From: Trichoplax adhaerens
Taxonomy: Eukaryota; Placozoa; Uniplacotomia; Trichoplacea; Trichoplacidae
Assembly: GCF_000150275.1 (NCBI RefSeq)
Contig: NW_002060950.1
Location: forward strand, 1,352,106-1,416,105
Direction: 5' to 3'
Length of the DNA: 64,000 bases
Shown in pieces: positions 24,805 through 39,499 of this stretch. The first letter of the stretch is position 1. Each line of letters opens with the position of its first letter. The notes under the pieces are model-generated. The model did not search any database. It was not told the DNA's origin and was given only the letters and a program-made list of their open reading frames with translations. A program made the position numbers and the translations under genes.

Positions 24805-27800
24805 ATTTATTAAATAATATATGTATAATATCAATTAAATTTTAAGCTTTTAGCAAGAGACTTAAGTTTGACAGAAAATAAATGGCTGATAGTTATTTTG
24901 GAAAGCAAGTCAAGATACTCATACAGGCTAATATTCAAAGCACAATAGCTAGTATATCCCATAAAAACTAAATAATTTATTTTCTATAATATAAATTAAT
25001 ACAACTTCAAGATAGTCAATCCCATATTATTAGGCTTTCATGTCGATCATATATAAATCTTATTCCAATATTTAACTAAATCATCTTATGTTTGCATCTT
25101 TCAATATATCATTAAGATCTTAGTAATGTTCATTCATGAAGTATTGATTATCATTTTATTTTACTATCTGAGCTTAGAAAAGATATCTGCATAAAAAATT
25201 ACCTTGAGTATATTAACAGAATTGATAAAGTAGTTTACCATCATAAACTACTCATACATAATTCAATTAGTGACTATCATAAGTAATCTTAAGCTACAAA
25301 TTTGGGTAAAAGTTTACAGATTTTATATTAGACTAGCTGATAAGATATTTTTATTATTTTATACATTTAATTTGTATGAATCAATCAGTAGGCATATTAC
25401 TAATAATAGGTGAACTTTGTGGTGATCTGCAAGCTACATGAAAAGTGTATGACAGAGTACTGTGTGCCAGCCAACAGCACTCCGTAGCTTATTGGATACG
25501 TTATTGCTATATCATTCTTTTAAAAGAACAAATAGGAAGCCCTATGAGAGATTAAAAATTAAATTCAAGGAAAATAATTACAAGACAGTAAGATAAGGCT
25601 TGATCTACCTGTTGTAAGTCATTACATGGTCCAGTTCAGAAGTTATATTTTCAGGGGTATTGATGTACCTAATATAAATTAATTTTCACTCACGTCATCA
25701 AGTACGAGTTCCTATATTTCAAAGTTGGAACGATTACTACTTATAAAAGGTAAAATGATAAGTAATTTTATTTCTTCTAGTATAATATTCATGATTACAC
25801 TATAAGATGGAATCAATGTTGAATAAATATTTATCATAAAGCGCTAATTCTCATGCTTAAATTTTAATATCTACTTCAAACTGGTTCCGAAATACAATAA
25901 ATAGATATATTAGCAAATATGGTTATATAACTAAATAAGTGTATTTTAAGACATTTCTCTCAGATATTCTGATTATTCTCTTAAACAAGAAGCGCTTAGT
26001 TTTTATTCGGTAGTATGCCAGTTCTAAGGTAATGAATCAAGCAAAGAGGTCATATCAAAATTTACAAATAGGTTATCGCTAGTGTTGTTGGTTAATGCAT
26101 TCTGATTAATAAGATTGCACCTCACTGTTATTCCTATTTATCGACGTAAATCTAAATCATCATCAGAATTTAAATCGCTTTAATAAGCTAGATAAAATTA
26201 AAATATAATTTTAGCATTACCATGGTAGTTTTACAATTTCTTTATATTTCCTATTTTATTTTCGACTTTCCATTAGATATGATTTAAAGCTTTTAATAGA
26301 CAGAATAATGCAGTTATTACTGGTATTCAGTAAAAAATTACATTTTTCGAATACGTACCTATCTATTACTTTTAGGGGAAAATTGATTTATATTTTTAAT
26401 TCATCATATGAATCTTAATCTTGCAACCCGCAACTTGTATTTGCGCTCATAGAATATACGTTAACTATATCAATAAACTTTTATTCTCTAGTTAAGGATG
26501 TTTTTAGCTTCATTTATTCTATATATTTAAATAAAGAATACTCGTGAATAATACACTGCTCTTGCATTAGATAGATATGCAGATAGATTCCGCAGTATAC
26601 TTTTATTGTTAGTAAATCATTGCAAGGATCATGAGATTCGGTAGTAGTAACTTAATATTTTTGTCGTGATTCTGTTACAGCTCCTGAAATTGTATTTTAC
26701 CATGGTTTATAAGTTAAACCAGTTTATTACGGCTCAGTAAGTTCTTTAAATTTAGTTATAATATAAATACTTTCTGATATCTTAGTAGTGGAATCGGATT
26801 GCAGCAGACTAGGCATAGCCATCTACTTATCTATTTTTATAGGTAGCTTGATTTTAATTTATAACTCTAAGCAATCTGAGTGTTTTAGACTCGTTATATT
26901 ATCTTATTAAGTATTGAAGTACGGGCTTCACTAATCTTGCTTGAGCAAAATCACATTTGAAATCTGATTTATTTGCAAACAGCCAATAGTTGTCATACAA
27001 ACAGCAAGTGTATTTCGATAAGTGGTAAAACAAATATTGCTACTTAAATATTCAAGACAGATAAGCTACTTGAAGAGCTCTAATTAAGAATACTATCAAA
27101 GATTTGCATAATCCACTCTCGCTTGGCACTAACAACCACTAAAATTCGTAATATAGTAGAATGTAATATTAAATATTTAAATTGATTTATGAATAAGGCG
27201 GCTAACGAATTCACTGCCGGTACTGTTACATTTTTATTAATGCAAAGTATGCAATGAAAGCGGTATAGGCTTCATGTATTTGTTTCTTCTGGTCATTTTT
27301 CTTGATTAACATAACGATATTACAAGTTTTGCTATTTATTAACTCTTTTAAAGCCTTTTTAAAATTGGGAACTTTATAAGATTTGATTCGAAGTATTAAG
27401 CTGCACTTATAAATGTAATTACGTAACTAAATAATACGAAAAAGCTGGTTGTAACAGTGAATAATTAAATCAGTAATAGGAATGCATAGTGGATAAGTTG
27501 AACTTTAAACTAGTCTGTATCGTAATAATGTGTGCTTTAACTTCAAAAAGCTGATATTTGTAACGCCCTTGACAGTTGGAATTGAAGAAAATATATTAAA
27601 TACATAGATAAGAGTGGCAACTGATATAGTTACTTTTAACAAACTAACATTATGCTTTGTTATAAAGTGTAGGTAAATAATGACTAATCAATAGCAGTAG
27701 TGAAGCCGTTGAAATAATAAAACTGATCATAACGCTGTAATAATTTCATAATCAACTAATAGTGACTGAATCGTTAATTCTGAAAGATATTCGTAATAAT

Positions 27801-30800
27801 ACTATATAATCTGCTATAGATTATAATTATTTCATTGCAATAGTTAATTTTAAGAGAAATTATGTAAATTATATGCATTATAAGGAGTGAAACTGAGACA
27901 GGCAGCTTCTTTCGCCTACCATCTAAATTGCAGGCGTGGGCCAATGTCTACTCTATCTAAATTAATAAAGTATAAATCTACTAAGTTTAATGATAATATA
28001 TAATCAGTCCTGTCGCGGTGAAAAACACTATACTGCAGTAGCAATCTGAGAGATGATCACAAAACGAAGACTGAATAATATTCGGAATTTATTAATGCTG
28101 ATCTTTGGAACAGAAATTTATTTAGTTTACGATTTCCAAGTCAGTATCTCACAAAAGGGCTCAATAATTATAATAACATCTTGTATGCTATCGTATATGG
28201 ATAAAATCAAGATCAATAATCATCATATACTTTTACTTAAATTGAGAAAAAAAACTATATTTTACATCTGAATGAAAAACGAACATTTGATATCAATAAG
28301 CAAAATCTTGAGCATTCTATAGCAAGCCCATATTTTATTCTACATTCAATTATATGATCTTTTGACTTACTTTTTGCTCGATATAGTCAATTCATTACCT
28401 AATCAATAACAGTGATCAATTAATCGTAATACTTATCATTACTATATGACTCATAATAAAAATAGCGGACTATCACCTGCCGATTTAGCGAAAGAGAAAT
28501 TATTATATCTCTCACAATAATAGCTTTAAAGCTATTTCGCGAGTAACCTTATCGATATTTAAATATGAATTTATCAATAAAATTTTATTTATTTATGAAA
28601 ATTTCTTTAATGTAGCATATTTTCAAATAATGGTGTAACATGCAACTTTAATAAGAGTTCTAGCTGATCAACTAAAATATCTGCGTGTGAAACTTAAGCA
28701 AGTAAAATCAACCAATTTTATGTTTTAATTAAATTTTAGTATAATAAATCCAGCGAGATATTTCTTTTTCAATCCATATCTGCTATCTAAGCATCTATTA
28801 CTTATCTTAATTAATCTATTGAATTCTTTAGTCTAATATCTGAAAGAATAGTTTTCATTGTATAGAAATTAAGAAAAAATAATAATATCATGTTTTCTAC
28901 GTATAACCTTTTTAAATATGCTACCTATTATTTAAAGTTATATTAGAAAGCCGTACAAACTATTATATTTTAAAACAAGTTAATAATAACTTAGTTAGTT
29001 ATAGATATTCTTATAATTAATAAGTCAACAATGAAACAGAAGTTTTAGATTCACTGATTTATAGCTTTATAAGATCGTAACAAATTTTTAAATTGTTGAC
29101 AAACTTAATATACACCACGATAAAATAAAATTTTCGTCATTCTAACTTACGATGAATCAATAAGTCCAAATACATTTTAAATTATTGTAAGTCCTATTAA
29201 TAATTGCAATGAAAATAAAATTATTTAGATACGCTGACTAAGGTCATATTAATTTTTCATGCTATTGTCAGTCCTATTACTAATTAAAATGTCTGAAGCG
29301 AAATCTGAATTAAGCATATTGACTTATATGCTAAGATGACAACACATTTTTAAATGGCAATAAACGTCATTATCGATTGAAACTTAAAATTTTAATAAAT
29401 TCTTCTTCGCGTACTGATTAATTAACAATAATCTTCTAAAGAAATATATTCAACATATTTCATCTTCTGTAATTACTCAATAAGTTACTCGAAGCTTGTG
29501 TTTTGATACTATGAGATCATTGTGTCAAATCTTAGAAGACAGTAAATGAAGATTTCCGCATTTATTCCTTATAAGAACCAAGTGTGTCTTAGGCTTTTAT
29601 TGTACCATTACTGTAATAGGGTAATTCCTTTTAGTTAATGAAAATATTCAATTATTTAGGATACTTACTTAGGAGTCGTTGTGAGCAATTAGCGAAGTAA
29701 CCCTTAAAAATTTTACATAAATGACAACCAGATAAAAAAGAAAATTATATTTCGGAACATATTATTCGATATGTAACGCGCTAATTATTATTGAAACGAA
29801 GGGTATTATAAGACTTTTCATTGATAGATTTTTATTTCAAATGTTTATAATGTCATCATCATCCATACTGATAGGTATCCTAGGGTGTAAAAATTTTAGA
29901 ATTATATCATGAAACATCTCTCTAGTTACATGGCCGAACATTTACCTAGATTAGATCAAACTTAGTAAGAAATCCTAAAATTTCAGTTAGATCTTTAATG
30001 ATATTGATAATTTATCATCATGATTCTATTTATTAGTGTTTTATTGTTAATATACATGTTTCTAATTATGGAAATCACTACGAGCTAACACAAAATGGGC
30101 TTAATTAATGCACGAAATGTATGACTGAGAACTTACTTATCAGCATGGCCTTTCAGCGCATCGAGCAGATAGATTTTTCGATGTTTATGAATATGAATAC
30201 CTAGGCACAACAATATAGAATAGGTATTTTTCAGCAATTTACTACTACAAATAAAAATTAACCACTAAGCTTTAAAGGCCTTAATAGTTTATACTATTTA
30301 TACTGCATTAAAATTAATTTACATCTACGAATCCATAAGGTACGTCAAAATCTTATAATAGATATTAATAAGAATACGATTAATAATTCTTATTACTGAT
30401 AAGATTTAAAATGCGATTGGGTTTAAATCAAGTAAAATATTGGAATAAAACTTAGGTAGCTACATTTACCAAGAAATTCTTTATTTTGTAATAATGATTT
30501 TATTACAGTAACAATAACTTTTAGTTAAATTAACATTAAGTAAACGATTCTACAATCTTTGTCCATTTTTTGCCTAAACGAAAATCGAAACTGGAATTGG
30601 ACTTGACACTGAAAGTATGAGCATTAATACAAGTCATTTACGTAGATTGATGTGAGAAATCGAGAAATTACGTGGATTAACCATCATGTTTAATAAATAA
30701 GATCACCATCATAGCTAACGCGAAAATTTTAAGTTTAGCAAGAAACAGTAAATACGGTAAATAATTGCACAACCCCACTTAATGCTAAGGTATTTGTTAA

Positions 30801-31231
30801 AATATCTTGATTAATTCAACGGACAGCCCTAAATAGGATTAATTTATTCTAAAATGCTGTCAACATCTCTTACACACCAATGAATGTGTTCGGAAATAAG
30901 TATTGCTAAGCAATCATTATTTCACTAACTTACTGAGCAATCATTATACCTATTTAGAAGTTATATCCATGCCAAACAACAAAATACTGAAATCATCGTA
31001 TATGTATCGGAGCTTCAAAGTTTGTGCTTATCAGGGATTTATTATAAATTAATAAATTATGATAACTACTAAAGTGCTTTTTAAAATTTTTATAGCACTA
31101 CAATTCATGATATATAAGAGAGTTATACAATATTACCGGTGTCGTATCATTCTAATAATAACGTAAGACTTTCAGTATCATAGGCAATAAAAGGACTATA
31201 TAGATGCTTATTTCAAAGTATGAGGTGTTGT
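24805..31231. other. gene-poor AT-rich DNA between GPCR 3 and sortilin gene 1
   Basis: GPCR 3 (plus) and sortilin gene 1 (minus) converge on this 6.4-kb interval, so it holds only their 3' ends. I found no further exon, RNA gene or strong repeat. The open frame at 28053-28271 has no recognisable domain. Confidence 0.4.
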
Positions 31232-34200
31232 TTATACTACACTAGAAGGCTTGCTACTATATTCTTCGCAGGCATCGTCTTCCACCAGTGCTTCAATGGG
31301 ATTACTAACTGTTCTGCGTAGCCGAATTGCACTAAATATGACATGGTAATTAATTTTAATATGTCATAAATAAAACAGTTTGCTATACAGAAGAGTCCAT
31401 ATGCTTTAGTATCATAAGAAGACTATAATATACGTACCTGAGAAAGGGTTCGTTAGTTCTTCGATATTTACAGTATACCAGCCCTATGAGTACTATAACT
31501 ATAACGGCAACGGGTAAAACAATAGCCAATGCCATACTGGATCCTAGAATATCAAATTTATAATCAACAAAGGAAATACTTTTAAATACATGCATAGAAA
31601 TACCGAATTCGTAGATGTAGGCACTAACTCAAAATTATTTCATGCATACCGTTGGAGTTCGGTGCAGGAGTGAATGCTATGCTACACGGATAACGGATCT
31701 TTTCCAATAGCTTGTTTTCTACACCACTTATGCATTGATTACCAGGAATTTTACGATATTTTGAAGTATAATAAAAGTTAGCGCCATCATCACATTCCTT
31801 CTGATCAACAGAAACAACTGAGCAATCGTGAGCTGTTGGTATAAATCCATAATTACATTCAAAATCTTCTCGTGAACAGGGGCATCGAGTAGAAGTTGTT
31901 GGGCGAACGAAAGTTTGGCCGTTATAGCAGCAAGATTCTGGCTTACGTACATGGTAAGCCATAAATACACCAACAGTACAATTTGCATAAGTATACGGAT
32001 TTCGTGGAATCCACACTCGATAATCGGAGACCTGACACCTTCGAGCCAATACACTAGTAAAATTTAGTCTAGCTAATACCCATTCGTTGGATACTTTAGT
32101 ACCATAAACAGTAGCGAATAATGATGTAAATCCTGGTTCCACAACGAGTCCAGTAATTCTAATTCTTTCGTTAGAAAATGTTAACTTTTTCCAACTACTA
32201 CCACCGTCACAGCTATAGCTAATAAAAGTTCCTGAAGCAATCTCGTCATAACCTGCTGCAACAATGACTGAGCCATGATCTAAAGCAGTAAAATAGGCGT
32301 TTCTAAATGGCATTTCTTTCCATGTATATCCACCATCATCTGATATAAACATGGAGGATAGCCTTTGACCGAAATAACTTCCCCAATTTCCAAACCCAAT
32401 AACCAATCCAGGTGAAGTTGAACTTGAGTAGAAACTGTAACGCGAGTAAAATTGTAGATGCAATGAACATGAAGGGGCAATACAGTTAATAGAATTTCCA
32501 TTACGATCCTTTTTGGGAGCTACAACATGGTGCCATTTGGCTCCTTTATCGTACGATATTTTAGTTACTGGCCTCGGAGATCTTCCGTTACTCAGTTGCG
32601 CAGCTATGTAAGTTCCGGGCATACTAGAAATTTTTCTAAATTGAACTGACGGGCTACCGAATAACCAGGTAAAATCGTGCGATGTTCGTATACGCTCGAT
32701 GGCCAATCCATAATATACCCCAGTTTCATCGGAAACATATACATTAGTTAAATTTAAAGCATGATTGACAGCAATAACAACCTCGTTATCGTCGGTATAA
32801 ACAAGTAAAAATCCCTACAAGTACAAATACCAAGAGGGATTGGATTAGTCAATGAGAATATTATAAACATTTATAGCCCAGCTATTAATAGTAAATTCTT
32901 ACACGGCGAAGGTCGAGAACTGGAAATTTGGCATGTATGAATTTGTTTCGCTTATAGGACACTAACAGCAATTCTTCTGTACTATTAACAAATGATTTCA
33001 CTTTCTACAAAATTAAACAGTTATACAAGAGATGGATAATATATATACAATATTGAGGATATTTAAGAATTAACGAATAATCGCAGCAACATTTAGTCCA
33101 TTTAAGATTATTATTGTATAAATAGTACTAATATTTACGCTATAGGTCTGTAAAACCTTGCCAATAGAAAGGTCCTAATCAATATAGCAATACTAATAAT
33201 TCTAAAATTGGTATTACAAATTCATTAGTACTAATTTAATCTTACCATGCTAAATATGTAATTATTAGAGACAACCAAACTGCCTTTTACAGTATATCCC
33301 ATCGATGCATCAAATATTCTTTTTATTCCCTTTGAAATACTATGTGCTATAACTCTAGCTACAGTCTTAGATCCAACTTTAAGTAGAACTTCATAATAAA
33401 TAGTCGTAAGATCAGAATCGAACGTTGGCAAAGCCCTAAAGAATAATTGAAGTCATGAAATATTATGCTGTTAGTAAATTTAAGTACACATAATCATCAT
33501 GCAATCACGACTTGCAGCTACTATACCAAAAGAAAGAACTAGAAACAGATTTCCTTAACAAGTTCCAAGTAGCACCATTGTCTTTCGATAGATAAAGCTA
33601 TAAAGAAATAATTTACTGTTAATACAGATGATTTTTAATTGTGAATATACCAACAGCAAGTTGTCTCTGAAAGTCGTAATTATATCATCAATGAACAATT
33701 TAAACGTATTCAGGGCTAAATTGAAGGTAATAGTTAAAAAATAAGATATCGCTGAAGAAATTTTACGTCATTACAACTACTAGAGTAAAAATTTGAATTT
33801 ACCGTTGTAGTAACGGCATCATAGCCAAGTAAATTGGAGGATGAATTATCATTACAGTACACTATCTTAGAAGGCGTAAAAGGAAGCTTGACGGCATTAC
33901 TGAAAGTGGTTCCAGCATCTGAAGAGTAATAGATTTGCTTGGCACTCTTTGATATCAATATTAGCTAAAATTTAAATAGACGAAGGAAGTTCAAATATTA
34001 ATATCCCCTAATGAATAAGATTACACCATGATTTAGTAAACCTATGTAATATAATACAATCTTAATAAATTTAAATAGATCAGTAACGGTTACTTTTTTT
34101 ATCGAACAAATCATATTAAAGTAATGAATAAATATTGATTTTTTTAATGTATTAACTTGTAAACAGTTCGATGGTAAAGAAAGCAAAACTAAATGAGATA

Positions 34201-37200
34201 TGATTGACATGGTAAGTCAATTGAAAGATTATCAGCAAATCAATAACGTCTATAGTGAGTCATTTTAATTTTCTTCGTATACGTGATAGCAATGAACTTC
34301 GTCTTTCCTATCGTCTTTAGAGTATAGTATTGTAATTAATCATTTTCCAGCTGTAGCTACATATCTAGATCATAGCTATATCTGGAGGTTGAGCCAAGAA
34401 TAGAACATTACGAGCAAAGTCCAAAATGTGAATAATTCAATTTTCGACGGTTACGAGAAGATCATAAACTCTAGTGATCAATTCCATTAAAAGCGAACGT
34501 CTATTGCACTGTGCTTGAGTGTCCATTTTGTTTACCTGCATAGGTGATAGACTATGAATAGCCATGGATGATATAATCGTATTACGGAATTGATCATAAC
34601 GCTGGAAGGATGCCCCATTATCAGCAGATCTACAGATATGTAATTCAATTAGTATCTAAGAAGCTTTAAAAAAATCAAGAATACCATCAGTGCTACTTTT
34701 AAGATTTACATCTACCACACAGAGGCTTATAATTTCAAGCTACCGTAGTTCGATAGATGTATAGCCTTAAAAGATAGACACGATCGTCCCTTTTCTATAG
34801 AGACCTATGACAACATTTTATCAGATTAAAAGATTGCTACCATCTATAAATGTGTTGTTTTACAAGTAATTGAAATCAAGAATTAGAAAGGTTTGAAATA
34901 GATTTATAGTTTCATTTCTTTCTAGCTACTTTCATACTGAATATAACTAATGTTACAGTATTTTCAATGTCAGTTTCTACACTTTTTTGAAATTATCGAA
35001 CCTACTTCAAATGACTTTGTCATTATTTGTAAAGGTTGCGCTAATGTTGACAAGTTATTTGAACATGAATGTCACCATGTTATTTTCGAATGGTAGAAAG
35101 CAGACATTTATTACTGTAGTGATCTTTTTTATCTTTCTCTAGGCTATTTAGTTTATCATCTCTATTCGTAACGGAAACATCTATGGGCGTAAGACTGGTT
35201 ATATCGATAAGTCATTAATCATCTGGCCTTTACTGCTGTAACATAGAAACAATTCAATTCGATCATACGAAGTAAGAAGTACGAATGCTGTAGCAATTAA
35301 GCTCAATACTTGAAAATCCAGCAGAATATAAATGAATCTACTGCATCATAAGCACCCATTCTAAACTTTTCATATAGTTAAGTAGCGTACTTCCTTCTTT
35401 TTTAATCATTAAAACTGAAGAATTTCAGCATCCTTTCTTGACATATCAATCTGCAGTATCACATATTAAATTATCAGACAGGCAACAATAAGCAGTAAAC
35501 GCCATATATGCATATGCTACCATCTATATCCTTCATGGCCCGCATTATTATTTTAACTGATTATGGACTTTGGTACCAATTGTATTTGATATAGGCCATA
35601 AATGCTTTTATGGTGTAAAATATATATCAAATTCCATTGTTTAGTTTGATAATTGGTAACATGGTGTACCTGTGTCTTTTAAATTACCATCTTTACGTAA
35701 TGACTTCTAAATTAAGAGTTCTTGATAAAGAATTAGTTGCATCAGAACTAGCTCATAATTAGGTTCAGTCAGGGGTCAATAGCGAATTGGTTGAAATATA
35801 CTATAGGATTATAAATTAAAAAGTATTAATGCAATAACCTTAAAGTGTATTAAATTCTGTGAATACGATATGGCTATATTCTGTAAATATTTCTATCTTA
35901 GTCCCCCCCCCCCTCTCTCTTCAATGGCCGGTGTCTTACATATCGACAGCAAGAGATCTAAGGGCTATCGTATAAAGTACCACATTAACCGTTCACTATT
36001 ATCAACATTGAACAAGAGAGTAAATTATATCAGCATCGTCAAAACAAGTACATTTACATAATTAAATACATTATACATTAATGCATTATTTATTATCCAT
36101 TGATGAATTGACTCGTTCATCCTACTCATTGCAAGACTATCGATTGTTAACAGATTTTATCGTATAGACTATGCCGATGTTATTGAGCAATGGCTATCTA
36201 ATAATAGACTACAGAAATACCTTTGTCTACTAAAACTTGATGTTGCCATGCTTGGAAAATGAGACAAATCTTTGATGCAAGCAAGTAGGCAACAAGGGAC
36301 TATAGTGTCGCAGTATTATCCTTTTCGACCAGATAATACTATACCGACAAGTGCACTAGTATTTTGGATATTCTAATTTCAATCTATTCCTTGCATAAAG
36401 TGATTTAATCGAATCTTTCATCAAAATGATCAGGTGATGTTGCTTTATTGAAAATCAAACACTGCAGGAGTTAAAATACAAAGCAAGATAAAAGCTTACC
36501 TATAGACAGTAGTGTCGGTGATTGCATAGCCTTTGCGTTTGATGGTTATTATAATAATAAACTTGAAAAAAGAAGATCAAAGTTATATTAAGTCAATTTA
36601 TCGCATAAAAGAAAGTAGTCTATATCAGAACTAAGACTACTGTTAAATTAAAAGAAAGCATGAGTTGATTGTTACTCTATCAACGTAAAAGCAATCTAAA
36701 GTTGCTAACTACTCAGATATCATAATAACGTAAAATAGCGAGGTGACTATAATTCATAAATAGTCATTCATATCCTGCCTATGCATAGAGAAAGGTCGGA
36801 GTTTATTATCCATGTCGATTTTCGGCGACTTTACGAATTACGCATGCAATTCATTGTTTTCATTACATAATACTTTTGTTTAAAGGACTAAAAACTTTCT
36901 TTTCAACACAAACGTTAACGCATGGATATATGCAACGTTTATAGATCGGGACAAAGCTGTCGATTTCTAGTCCTAACATGACAAAGATCGTGAAGGCTAA
37001 GTAAGAACGCCTTCTGTCTATTTATTGCAGCTGATGATATTATGAGCAAGAAGGAAATACATTTGAGCCGATACAATAAGTGTCGAATGTAGGATACAAC
37101 TAAATCAGCTATAATGGATTTGAAATTCGCTTGCTTGTTCTGCAAGCGACAGTGTAATGGATTCATAAAGAAAGCAAATCAACATTAATGAAGTTACAAT

Positions 37201-39499
37201 AAAGCAGCCATTTAAAATAGACGTACGGATTCGACGATCAAATATTGAAATTTCATTTACAATACATTATTACTAATTTGATATTGAGGAAATGGTAATA
37301 TAATAATGTTGCCAGTAAGATAAAGTATCAACAGAATCAAATACTGTAAACGTGTATACGTGTATACTTGAAAGCTAAAGAGGAATCTACGATGATCATT
37401 TTTGAAATCTTATTCGGCATTATTAATCGTATTTTCTTCTCCAAAGGAGGCATTTCTGTATATGATCTATTCGGCTCAATTCAGGATCGATCATTCTACA
37501 GTAAGGTCAAGCATATAGTCTGTAGTTATATCATCAGTTTGTCAACTTGATTTTCATGAGACTTGATGACATTGACTTGCCATATGGAAAAATTTGATCT
37601 ACCACTACAAATTACCGTTCAATCTTGCGAATTACTCGATCGCATTGTATCCATATCCTATTCTGATCGCTTACAGTATTCTAGTTAGGATTACTAGCAT
37701 GATGAAAAAGCTATTTTTGATACCTAATTTCGAATTCAGAGATATTGAGTCTAAAAAATAATCCTATCACGATGTAGCACACCTAGGATAGATTGTCATT
37801 TTGAACTATAAAATTTGCCATCTCTTACTGAAAAATTATTCACATACGTAAAAGTTTAGGTAGAGATAGGAGAAAATTGTTGTAGCCATCTAGTATGAGT
37901 GGTAAGACACTGTTACGATTGAATGACAACGATCGTGAAATTGGTTCATCGTATGTTGCAATTTAAAAAGTCGATGACAAGAATGGGTAATAGATACTCG
38001 TCTAGCGGATGACAAGCGTAAAGAAAACTCGACAGAATTGTACCATTTGACTACTACTTGTCTTGAAGGGATCATTTTTAGTTAACAGAATACCTCACTG
38101 AAAAATGATTAATTATAGATGGCAAGGTAACTAGAACCATTTCCAGTTGCTATCCATCTAAAGAAAGTAACCCGTCAAGATATGCAGAAATGATGTTGAT
38201 GGATTCTACTCATAAGGTACATGAGCTTATCATTTTAGCAATAGTAGCGAATGGATTTAACAGCTAGAAATGAAATCAGATGAATACAATTGTAACACAA
38301 ATTGGAAATAGCTCACACTACGACTATATAGTAGACTTATTTCTGATTAAAGTCAGGCGAGCATCCGGAAGCCATCGTCAATTTCGAATACCGATTGGAC
38401 GAACTCAAGCTTGACTAGATGCGAAATATCTTCCAAGTCACGATTTGCATTACTAGCTTGAAAAATGAATAGGATAATAAAGCGGCCATTTGTAGCGGTC
38501 AACTCTACCCTTGTGAAATAACTATACTACGATCATTTTTGATTACAATACGGCAAGCTGTTGAAAATGGAATGATGGGAATAAAATACACACGACGAAA
38601 TGGATCATCATCGGCAGCCTATTCAGTTAAGTCGCTTGATCGCTGCTATCCTATCCATGTTGTCACATCACCATGAGTCCGTGATCGTGGATGAAATAGG
38701 TTGGTTTTCTTCCGGATTATACACTGTACTGCAATAAGAGACTCATTTAGGGATCTTTATGCCATTTTCCATGGACTTTCTGAACTAATTCTCTTTGGCT
38801 AATGATGATTAGTCTTATCAATTGGGGGCTTCGCTATCAGAAATTGGCACACTCAACGAGTGAGCGTGCCAACACTCGATATTGATCGTTCGTATCGTGT
38901 CAGTGATCAGTGAGTAGTGGTTGGAAAAGGGTCGAAAAAAATATCCTTTCAAGCACTTTCAACTTTTGGCTAGCTACCCTGAGTTATTGCAGTATGACAA
39001 AAGGAAAGGACATCAAATAAAAAAAGTGAAAGTGAATGAAAGAAGAAGTTATACGTTATTTGATGCTAATTGTATGTCCATGATAGTGTTTACAGATGGA
39101 GATGATGATGATGATGATGGCCCTTACCGAATTGTTTTTGCCAAAATATCTCAATATCATTTGTCTGTCGGTGTTATTGACCAATTCGACCCTTGTTAAT
39201 ACATGAGGCGGTTGAGGTTGTGGTAACGATTGATTACTCCTACTACTGCTGCTACTACTGCTACTTTGGCTGATTGGTAATGAACGTTGATGACGGATAG
39301 TATGCCGATATAAGCGAGTAATTCCATCTTCCGATTGAGTAAGATGAGCATGTTGGTCTGAAATGGAAATCCACTCTTCATGCTTGGAATGTGCGCCTAC
39401 AATCTCCTTATTATAATGCAATTTTCCATCGATGATGCAGTAAAATGTTGCAAGAAAGACAGCCAGTGAAAGGGTCGAGGACAACGAATTGATCTTCAT
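31232..39499 (-). CDS. sortilin-like VPS10-domain receptor, gene 1 (spliced)
   Basis: A type I sorting receptor of the VPS10p/sortilin family, expected to move ligands between Golgi, endosome and cell surface. Exons, in gene order: 39499-39128, probable 24-nt microexon 34739-34716, 34655-34536, 33964-33803, 33597-33527, 33435-33246, 33004-32903, 32814-31650, 31543-31438, 31331-31232. Phases at all junctions agree, giving about 803 residues, close to vertebrate sortilin. Order: signal peptide (1-25), propeptide with a furin-like RHQR site and a poly-Ser tract, a VPS10 propeller (about 120-606) with Asp-box motifs (SSDAGTTF, SKDNGATW, SYDKGAKW, SDDGGYTW), the SLHL and SxxSPGLVIG sortilin signatures, a 10CC region from C607 with the EDFECNYG motif, one membrane helix (about 738-763) and a 40-residue tail ending SSVV, a possible class I PDZ ligand. 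The link to the distant first exon is inferred from phase and homology. Confidence 0.85.
34656..39127 (-). other. long first intron of sortilin gene 1
   Basis: The 4.5 kb between the signal-peptide exon and the first propeller exon. It contains the candidate 24-nt microexon (34716-34739), an 11-base C run followed by CT repeats (about 35903-35920), a hairpin at 38844-38872 and a (GAT)n tract next to the donor at about 39100-39119. The part from about 36.9 to 38.9 kb looks somewhat less AT-rich and has short recurring words such as GATCGTGAA. No coding domain was recognised in it. Confidence 0.5.
38844..38872. repeat. hairpin-forming inverted repeat
   Basis: Arms TTGGCACACTCA (38844-38855) and TGAGCGTGCCAA (38861-38872) pair over 12 positions with one mismatch around a 5-base loop. 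It lies inside the first intron of sortilin gene 1. It could be a relic of an element end or simply a stable intronic hairpin. Confidence 0.7.
39128..39499 (-). CDS. signal-peptide and propeptide exon of sortilin gene 1
   Basis: A 124-codon exon. The open frame starts at a TTG (39520), but the ATG at 39499 has A at -3 and gives a classic signal peptide (MKI, then a hydrophobic core to about residue 23), so I take that as the start. The middle is a charged propeptide ending in the furin-type sequence RHQR-S at about residue 71, followed by a serine run encoded by an AGC/AGT-type tract. The end (VELVNNTDRQM...FGKNNS) resembles the start of the mature sortilin ectodomain. The exon closes in phase 0 at a consensus donor (TCG|GTAAGG). 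Confidence 0.75.

Noticed and set aside
31728-32054. 108-residue open frame on the minus strand inside sortilin gene 1
   Set aside because: It overlaps the large propeller/10CC exon in another frame. The family match and splice phases support the other frame.
32280-32501. 73-residue open frame inside sortilin gene 1
   Set aside because: A shadow of the same exon with no domain of its own.
33998-34210. 70-residue minus-strand open frame within gene 1
   Set aside because: It lies in the intron between exons 34655-34536 and 33964-33803, which join in phase 0 without it.
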